From CAZKTS01 sp964555735 (GTDB lineage Bacteria; Actinomycetota; Acidimicrobiia; IMCC26256; PALSA-555): 8,138 nucleotides of DNA. Below are positions 1 through 3,807 of this stretch, piece by piece. A program made the position numbers and the translations under genes. Numbering within the stretch: position 1 is the first letter of the stretch; each line of letters begins with the position of its first letter. The stretch lies in assembly GCA_964555735.1 (NCBI GenBank), contig CAZKTS010000262.1:1-8138 (forward strand). The letters run 5' to 3'. Under the pieces are notes generated by a model. It did no database searches. It saw only the letters and a list, made by a program, of their open reading frames with translations, and was not told the DNA's origin.

Positions 1-48
1 TGCACGCTACGCGCCGCTTCCACCCCGGGTGCCACTGCAGCGCCCAAC

Positions 49-54
49 TACGAT
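49..54 (+). promoter_or_regulatory. possible -10 element for tRNA-Lys
   Basis: TACGAT fits the actinobacterial TANNNT -10 pattern and ends 10 bases before the first base of the mature tRNA, a suitable distance for a short 5' leader. No convincing -35 hexamer is visible 16-18 bases upstream. The call rests on position and the short motif alone. Confidence 0.4.
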
Positions 55-64
55 GGGCTCTCGA

Positions 65-141
65 GCGCCCCTAGCTCAACTGGTTAGAGCAAGTGACTCT
101 TAATCACTAGGTTCAGGGTTCGAGTCCCTGGGGGCGTACCA
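65..141 (+). tRNA. tRNA-Lys (anticodon CUU), CCA encoded
   Basis: The cloverleaf folds fully. The acceptor stem GCGCCCC (65-71) pairs with GGGGCGT (131-137), with one G-T wobble at the first pair. The D arm is 74-90. The anticodon stem AGTGA/TCACT (92-96/104-108) closes the loop CTCTTAA, which places CTT (99-101) at positions 34-36, so it decodes the lysine codon AAG. The T stem CAGGG/CCCTG (114-118/126-130) closes the loop TTCGAGT. The discriminator is A138 and CCA is encoded at 139-141. The 3' half recurs just downstream, but this copy is intact and is the functional gene. Confidence 0.97.
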
Positions 142-164
142 ACGTCGGGGGCGTACCAACGTCG
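130..164 (+). repeat. tandem 17-bp repeat of the tRNA-Lys 3' end
   Basis: The 17-base unit made of the acceptor 3' strand, discriminator, CCA and five following bases (130-146) is repeated directly at 147-163, with the next base also matching. The second copy is therefore a bare tRNA tail with no T arm. A further ACCAACG occurs at 170-176. The pattern suggests slippage or repeated recombination at the end of the tRNA gene. Confidence 0.9.
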
Positions 165-222
165 ATCAGACCAACGACCCTTCATCACTAGGTTCAGGGT
201 TCGAGTCCCTGGGGGCGTACCA
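164..222 (+). pseudogene. degenerate tRNA-Lys fragment with an exact 39-bp 3' half (att-like direct repeat)
   Basis: Bases 184-222 are identical to 103-141 of the intact tRNA-Lys (offset 81), running from the last loop base of the anticodon arm through the T arm and acceptor 3' strand to CCA. The preceding bases 164-183 still align with the D-arm and anticodon region (82-102) at about 14 of 20 positions with a one-base gap. The 5' acceptor strand is missing, the anticodon stem is broken and the U33 equivalent is C, so it cannot be a working tRNA. A sharp border between exact and decayed identity near the anticodon loop is what tRNA-targeting integrases leave as a direct repeat. No integrase gene lies in the window, so a scarred att site or a converted pseudogene are both possible. 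Confidence 0.8.
195..222 (+). promoter_or_regulatory. tRNA T-arm hairpin and G-run forming the SDR leader
   Basis: Just upstream of the SDR GTG, the repeat retains a perfect T-arm stem-loop (CAGGG 195-199 with CCCTG 207-211). It is followed by a G-run that ends seven bases before the start codon and could act as a weak ribosome-binding site, although its first G is in the stem. Whether it acts on translation is inference. Confidence 0.4.
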
Positions 223-990
223 GTGCTCGATCCACTCTCATCGTTCCGCCTCGACGGGCGGGTGGCGATCGTCACCGGAGCCAGCTCGGGCCTGGGTGCA
301 CGCTTCGCGAAGGTGCTCGACGCGGTCGGGGCGTCGGTCGTGCTCGCGGCCCGACGCGCCGACCGGCTGGAGCAGCTCGCCGCCCACCTGCGCGACCCAC
401 ACGTCGTCGCGTGCGACCTCGCCGATCCCGATGCACCCGCAGCGCTGATCGACACGACCATCGAACGATTCGGACGGCTCGATGTCCTCGTCAACAACGC
501 GGGCGTCAGCCGGGTCGGGCGCGCGATCAACGCCTCCCCCGAGGACGTTCGGGCGGAGATCGAGCTCAACCTCACGACGCCGCTCCTGCTTGCATCGCTC
601 GCGGCCCGCCACATGCTCGAACGCGGCTCGGGATCGATCGTCAACATCTCGTCGATCTGGGCTGCGGTCGGCTCCAATCGCATCCCCGACGCCGGGTACG
701 CGGCGTCGAAGGGAGGGCTCAACGCCGCGACACGCGAGCTCGCGTCCCAGTGGGCGAAGGGTGGCGTGCGCGTGAACGCGATCGCACCAGGATGGTTCCG
801 CAGCGAGATGACCGATGGGAAGATGTTCGGCAACGAGGACGGAGAGCGCTGGATGTTCGAGAACACGCCGATGGCTCGGGGCGGCGACGAGCACGAGCTC
901 GACGGCGCGCTGTTGTTCCTCGCGTCCGACGCGAGCACGTTCGTCACCGGCACCGTCGTCACGGTCGACGGCGGCTGGAGCGCGGTCTGA
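223..990 (+). CDS. classical short-chain dehydrogenase/reductase (SDR), NAD(P)-dependent
   Basis: A 255-residue Rossmann-fold oxidoreductase, the usual size for classical SDRs. The cofactor glycine motif TGASSGLG is at residues 18-25, NNAG at 91-94, the catalytic-tetrad Asn in ELNLT (N116), the active-site Ser of NISS (143-144) and YAASK with Y159 and K163. PGW (189-191) follows, and the C-terminal strand ends VTVDGGWSAV. Ser-Tyr spacing is about two residues longer than the common 13. Arginines after the second strand (AARRADR) and no acidic residue there favour NADP(H), by family knowledge. The substrate cannot be read. The start is GTG, the only reasonable start before the Rossmann strand, and it directly abuts the tRNA-Lys tail repeat. 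The tail's GGGGG (211-215) is the only Shine-Dalgarno-like sequence. It overlaps the lipoprotein gene by one base, suggesting co-translation. Confidence 0.93.
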   Translation: MLDPLSSFRLDGRVAIVTGASSGLGARFAKVLDAVGASVVLAARRADRLEQLAAHLRDPHVVACDLADPDAPAALIDTTIERFGRLDVLVNNAGVSRVGRAINASPEDVRAEIELNLTTPLLLASLAARHMLERGSGSIVNISSIWAAVGSNRIPDAGYAASKGGLNAATRELASQWAKGGVRVNAIAPGWFRSEMTDGKMFGNEDGERWMFENTPMARGGDEHELDGALLFLASDASTFVTGTVVTVDGGWSAV

Positions 991-1604
991 TGCACGCCCG
1001 CGCCCGGACCTTCGCCGCGAGCGCGGCCGTCTCGCTGCTCGTGCTCGGCGCCGCGTCGTGCACGACCACCACGACGAGCTCCACGTCCACGGACTCCGGC
1101 GACGAGTCGAAGCTGCCCGACGACCTGTTGCACGTGCCGAACCAGGCGAACAAGGCGCTCACGGCGATCCTGCAGAGGGTCGGCGCCGATCCGGCACGGG
1201 TCTCGGAGGTCGACATCTACGGGGAGTACCTGATCGCCGAGGTGCAGGACCCCGCGAACGCCGAGCACATCGACTCGTACACCTGGCGGGACGACGCAGT
1301 CGACGCGCCCACACCCGTGCACCTCAGCGGGCCACAGGAAGAGGTGGAGGCTGCCCTCTACTCCAGCAACGCCGTCCGGTGGCAGGACATCCCGAAGTTC
1401 GTGCGCGAGGTGGAGAAGGCCGCGGAGACCGCCACGCCGATCCGGATCGAGGACGCGGTCGTGAGCTACGTCTACGTGGAGCGCTCGACGTCGTCGGACC
1501 TCGACGGCCGCGTGGTCATCCGGATGTCGATCTCCGGGCCGCGACGCAGCGGCTCGGCGGAGATGACCTCGAGCGGCGAGATCCTCTCCCTGACCGTCAG
1601 CTAG
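990..1604 (+). CDS. probable lipoprotein of unknown function
   Basis: A 204-residue protein. It starts with an Arg-containing n-region (MHARAR) and a hydrophobic core at residues 8-23, and has a lipobox-like LGAASC with Cys24 as the likely lipidated residue. Ala at -3 is less usual than Leu. A Thr/Ser-rich linker (25-34) follows and leads into a mixed alpha/beta domain of about 160 residues with no recognised family. This predicts export and anchoring to the outer face of the membrane. The ATG overlaps the SDR stop (TGATG), with GGAG nine bases upstream inside the SDR gene, so translational coupling is likely. Its TAG stop lies in the CTAG palindrome shared with the convergent thiolase gene. 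Pairing with a cytosolic oxidoreductase gives no clear functional hint. The gene is probably real because the signal peptide, RBS and spacing all agree. Confidence 0.82.
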   Translation: MHARARTFAASAAVSLLVLGAASCTTTTTSSTSTDSGDESKLPDDLLHVPNQANKALTAILQRVGADPARVSEVDIYGEYLIAEVQDPANAEHIDSYTWRDDAVDAPTPVHLSGPQEEVEAALYSSNAVRWQDIPKFVREVEKAAETATPIRIEDAVVSYVYVERSTSSDLDGRVVIRMSISGPRRSGSAEMTSSGEILSLTVS

Positions 1605-2806
1605 GCCGCAGCCTTCTCGAGGATGTGGATCGCGCAGGAGGAGCCGAGTCCGATCACGTGGGCCATGCCGACCTTGGCCCCCTCGATCTGACGATCCCCC
1701 GCCTCGCCGCGCAGCTGCGTGGTGATCTCGAAGACGCCCGCCGCGCCGGTCATGCCGATCGGGTGGCCCTTCGAGAGGAGTCCGCCACTCGCGTTCACGG
1801 GCGTCGTGCCGTCGCGCCACGGTGCGCCCGAGTCGATGAACGCGCCCGCCCCGCCCGGCTCGCAGAGCCCGAGGTTGTCGTAGTGGAGCAGCTCGGCGGT
1901 GGCGAAGCAGTCGTGGAGCTCCACGAGGTCGAGCTCCTGCGGCCCGACACCGGCCTTCTCGTAGGCCTGCTGCGCCGCGTTGCGGGTCAGCGTGTTGATG
2001 TCGGGCTGGGCCTGGCCGCCCTCCGTCCACGGGTCGGTGGTGAGCACGGACGCGCTGATCTTCACCGCGCGCTTGCGCTGCTCCGCCGACAGCGTCTTGA
2101 GCTTCGCGTCGGACACCAACACGACCGCGGCCGCTCCGTCACCGGTGGGGCAGCACATCGGCAGCGTGTTCGGGTACGCGACCATGCGCGCCGCCATGAT
2201 CTCCTCGAGCGAGAACTTCTTCTGGTACTGCGCCAGCGGGTTGAGCGTCGAGTGCGCGTGGTTCTTCTCCGCGACCTTGGCGAACTGCTCGAAGCCGACG
2301 CCGTCGTGCTCGTAGGCGTACTCCTGGCCCGCCTGGGCGAACACACCCGGCATCAGGGTGGTGCCGAGGATGCCCTCGACGCCCATCACCGAGCCGTACC
2401 GACCGCTCGGCTCGTAGACGTGCCGCTCGCCCTTGGCCTGGCCGCCCGGGCCGAGCAGGCCCATCTTGCCCATCTGCTCACAGCCGATGGCGATGCCCAT
2501 GTCGACCTCGCCGGCGAGGATCGAGAGGTGCACCGTGCGCACCGCGGTGGCGCCGGTCGCGCACGCGTTGACGACGTTGTAGACCGGGATGCCGGTCTGG
2601 CCGATCTGCTGCTGGACGCTCTGGCCGATGCCGGCCATCGCCTGGAACATGTTGCCGACACCCATGACGCCCATGTCGCGCATGGTCACGCCGCCGTCGG
2701 CGAGCGCGTCCATGGCCGCCGTGGACGCGAGGTCGACCACGTCCTGGTCGGGGTACCGACCGATCTTCGTCATCGATGCCCCGAGCACCCACACGTCGTC
2801 GCTCAT
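1601..2806 (-). CDS. thiolase of the SCP-x / lipid-transfer-protein class (acyl-CoA acetyltransferase-like)
   Basis: 401 residues, full length for the family. The acyl-accepting Cys82 sits in NACATGATA, HDCF is at 298-301, and GHPIGMTG (347-354) carries the catalytic His348. Near the C-terminus GLGSSC places C391 where thiolases keep their second catalytic Cys. All four catalytic positions are present, so it should be active in thiolysis or Claisen condensation of acyl-CoA. Ltp2-type steroid aldolases, which also pair with DUF35 proteins, replace the thiolase histidines, so this one looks like a true thiolase. The enzyme is cytosolic. The ATG is preceded by GGAAGG seven bases upstream, in a 13-base gap after the DUF35 gene, so the two form an operon. 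The chain length of its substrate, whether fatty acid, sterol side chain or other, cannot be told. Confidence 0.93.
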   Translation of the reverse strand: MSDDVWVLGASMTKIGRYPDQDVVDLASTAAMDALADGGVTMRDMGVMGVGNMFQAMAGIGQSVQQQIGQTGIPVYNVVNACATGATAVRTVHLSILAGEVDMGIAIGCEQMGKMGLLGPGGQAKGERHVYEPSGRYGSVMGVEGILGTTLMPGVFAQAGQEYAYEHDGVGFEQFAKVAEKNHAHSTLNPLAQYQKKFSLEEIMAARMVAYPNTLPMCCPTGDGAAAVVLVSDAKLKTLSAEQRKRAVKISASVLTTDPWTEGGQAQPDINTLTRNAAQQAYEKAGVGPQELDLVELHDCFATAELLHYDNLGLCEPGGAGAFIDSGAPWRDGTTPVNASGGLLSKGHPIGMTGAAGVFEITTQLRGEAGDRQIEGAKVGMAHVIGLGSSCAIHILEKAAA

Positions 2807-2819
2807 CGGGAGTCCTTCC
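2807..2819 (-). promoter_or_regulatory. ribosome-binding site of the thiolase gene
   Basis: On the minus strand the gap between the DUF35 stop and the thiolase ATG begins with GGAAGG, leaving seven bases to the start. It is the clearest Shine-Dalgarno on this strand of the window and supports the chosen start. Confidence 0.7.
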
Positions 2820-3218
2820 TCAGCCGGCCGGCTCGAAGCCGAACGCGATCGCTTCCGTGCCGTCGTCGTCGGTCCCCACGGGGAACGTCGTGAGCTTCAC
2901 CTTCATGCCCAGAGAGACGTGCTCCGGGTCGGCTTCGGTGTTCACCACGTTCGCCTTCACCGCACCGCCCCCGTCGAGGTCGACGACCGACGACACGTAG
3001 GGCACCGGCACGCCCGGGGCGGCCTGGTGGATGATCGTGAACGACCGCACCACGCCCGTCGTCGCGAGGTCCTTGGGTGCGAACACGGTCGCACTGCAGT
3101 GCGCGCAGGCGTTGCGCCGATCGAAGTAGAGGGCGCCGCACTGCTTGCACTCCTGTGCAACCAGGTGCGGATCGCCGTCGAGGGACAGGTATCCGACCAT
3201 CGGGATCTGGTTCGCCAC
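2820..3218 (-). CDS. DUF35-family Zn-ribbon / OB-fold acyl-CoA-associated protein
   Basis: 132 residues. An N-terminal Zn ribbon has C24xxC27 and C38xxC41, and an OB-fold-like beta domain follows (about residues 48-130, including VPVPYVSSVVDLDGGG). This is the standard DUF35 layout. Such proteins bind thiolase-like partners and acyl-CoA, for example ChsH2 with Ltp2, or the bridging subunit of archaeal thiolase/HMG-CoA synthase complexes. The thiolase lies immediately downstream, so the two proteins probably form a complex. The start is GTG at 3218, only 17 bases after the tRNA-Leu 3' end, with a poor Shine-Dalgarno. An alternative ATG at 3200 would remove six residues and leave the Zn ribbon intact. 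There is no room for a separate promoter between tRNA and gene, so transcription probably reads through the tRNA or starts inside it. Confidence 0.9.
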   Translation of the reverse strand: MANQIPMVGYLSLDGDPHLVAQECKQCGALYFDRRNACAHCSATVFAPKDLATTGVVRSFTIIHQAAPGVPVPYVSSVVDLDGGGAVKANVVNTEADPEHVSLGMKVKLTTFPVGTDDDGTEAIAFGFEPAG

Positions 3219-3235
3219 GACCCGGAAAATAGCGG

Positions 3236-3318
3236 TGCGAGCGGAGGGAGTCGAACCCTCAAGCCCCGAAGGACACCGGGACCTAAACCCGGCGCGTCTG
3301 CCGTTCCGCCACGCTCGC
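3236..3318 (-). tRNA. tRNA-Leu (anticodon UAG), CCA not encoded
   Basis: Read on the minus strand, the acceptor GCGAGCG (3318-3312) pairs with CGCTCGC (3243-3237) and the discriminator A is at 3236. The anticodon stem CCGGG/CCCGG closes the loop TTTAGGT, giving anticodon TAG, which decodes CUA. A long variable arm with a GTCC/GGGC stem marks it as class II. The T arm GAGGG-TTCGACT-CCCTC is canonical. The genomic bases after the discriminator read CCG, so the CCA end must be added enzymatically, unlike in the tRNA-Lys of this window. Length is 83 bases. Confidence 0.96.
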
Positions 3319-3344
3319 TCACCTTGTTTCGGTCGCTTGCTGCC

Positions 3345-3361
3345 GCGCAGGGTACCTGCGC
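3345..3361. terminator. 7-bp inverted repeat between the small Cys protein gene and tRNA-Leu
   Basis: GCGCAGG (3345-3351) and CCTGCGC (3355-3361) are perfect inverted repeats around GTA. After one C-C mismatch, two more pairs are possible outside. The repeat lies 30 bases past the stop of the small Cys protein (minus strand). It could be a GC-rich stem that ends that transcript, but there is no T-run. It also overlaps TACCCT (minus strand, 3354-3349), a possible -10 of tRNA-Leu, so an operator role is equally possible. Confidence 0.4.
3349..3354 (-). promoter_or_regulatory. possible -10 element for tRNA-Leu
   Basis: TACCCT on the minus strand matches TANNNT and would start transcription about 24 bases before the mature tRNA 5' end. 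No clear -35 is seen. It falls in the centre of an inverted repeat. Weak evidence. Confidence 0.28.
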
Positions 3362-3390
3362 CGCTCGTTGCGCCTTCGACGACCTCGGCC

Positions 3391-3726
3391 CTACTTGCGC
3401 TTCTTGCGCTTGCCGAAGCGCTTCTTCTTCTTGGAGCCGTCGAAGTCGGCGAGGATGTCGGGTGCCGCGGCGTTGATGATGTCCTCCGCTGCGTCGAGGA
3501 GGGCGCTCACCTCGGCGCCGTCGGGCTCGGGCTCCGGGGCTTCGCCTGCGGTCCGCAGGCTGCCGTAGTGCCAGCCGGCGTCGAAGGTCCGGCGGTCGAA
3601 CTTGGGACAGTCGTCGGGGCACCGCCAGGGGGCCTCGGGCGCCAGGTCGAGACGGCACTTGCGCACCACCTCGCCCGACCCGTAGGTGCGGCTCTCGTAG
3701 TGGCGACAGTCGGCACGCATCGGCAT
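3391..3726 (-). CDS. small four-cysteine protein with basic tail, function unknown
   Basis: 111 residues. The N-terminal part carries four cysteines (C7, C24, C36, C40) in CRHYESR, RKCRLDLAPEAPWRC and CPDDC contexts, suggesting one zinc ion or an Fe-S cluster. An acidic, Pro/Glu-rich middle (about 61-95) is followed by a tail in which 11 of the last 13 residues are Lys or Arg, which could bind nucleic acid or ribosomes. It resembles uncharacterised conserved actinobacterial proteins, a recollection that was not searched. The ATG at 3726 is chosen over the one at 3720 because a CAGAAT -10-like hexamer (3738-3733) would start a leaderless message at 3726. No good Shine-Dalgarno is present. It is transcribed away from the first diguanylate cyclase. 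Confidence 0.8.
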   Translation of the reverse strand: MPMRADCRHYESRTYGSGEVVRKCRLDLAPEAPWRCPDDCPKFDRRTFDAGWHYGSLRTAGEAPEPEPDGAEVSALLDAAEDIINAAAPDILADFDGSKKKKRFGKRKKRK

Positions 3727-3731
3727 CCGCC

Positions 3732-3738
3732 TATTCTG
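3732..3738. promoter_or_regulatory. overlapping divergent -10-like hexamers
   Basis: TATTCT (3732-3737, plus strand, toward the diguanylate cyclase) and CAGAAT (3738-3733, minus strand, toward the small Cys protein) overlap in the 81-base divergent gap. It is the only A/T-rich patch there. The minus hexamer is spaced for a leaderless start at 3726. No -35 box is convincing for either direction, and the two promoters would exclude each other. Confidence 0.3.
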
Positions 3739-3787
3739 ACCGGCGGGCTGGGGGCGCCCGCAGACACCGGTGGGGCAGCCGGGCGGG

Positions 3788-3807
3788 TGCCTGCCCAGGA
3801 GCAGGCA
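3788..3807 (+). promoter_or_regulatory. hairpin presenting the ribosome-binding site in its loop
   Basis: TGCCTGC (3788-3794) pairs perfectly with GCAGGCA (3801-3807) around the loop CCAGGA (3795-3800). The Shine-Dalgarno AGGAG (3797-3801) is in the loop apart from its last G, and the stem ends on the base before the GTG start at 3808. An AGGA in the loop of a GC-rich hairpin beside a start codon is the form of a CsrA/RsmA target, but it could also be a protein-independent control element or chance. The presence of CsrA in this organism is unknown. Confidence 0.55.

Noticed and set aside
130..222. CRISPR-like or satellite repeats.
   Set aside because: The repeats are copies of the tRNA-Lys 3' end with unequal lengths and spacing, not regular repeat-spacer units.
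164..222. A second functional tRNA.
   Set aside because: There is no 5' acceptor strand or proper D arm, the anticodon stem is broken and the position-33 base is altered.
959..1216. Short minus-strand open frame of 85 residues under the lipoprotein.
   Set aside because: It is antisense to a gene with a clear signal peptide, has no RBS, and its Val run is just the complement of the Thr linker.
84..2030. Minus-strand open frame running from the tRNA-Lys to the thiolase.
   Set aside because: It would cover the SDR and lipoprotein antisense and run through the tRNA. The repeated PPGTRTLNLV peptide in it is simply the translated tRNA tail repeat.
815..2893. Long plus-strand open frame across the lipoprotein and thiolase region.
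   Set aside because: It crosses two well-supported genes in other frames and its product is Arg/Ala-rich without any recognisable domain.
3145..3807. N-terminal extension of the first diguanylate cyclase, including a GTG at 3787.
   Set aside because: The extension passes through tRNA-Leu and the small Cys gene. The GTG at 3787 lacks an RBS, whereas 3808 has AGGAG six bases upstream.
3727..3807. A c-di-GMP riboswitch ahead of the diguanylate cyclase.
   Set aside because: The 81-base gap is too short and shows no GEMM-like conserved core, only small GC-rich hairpins.
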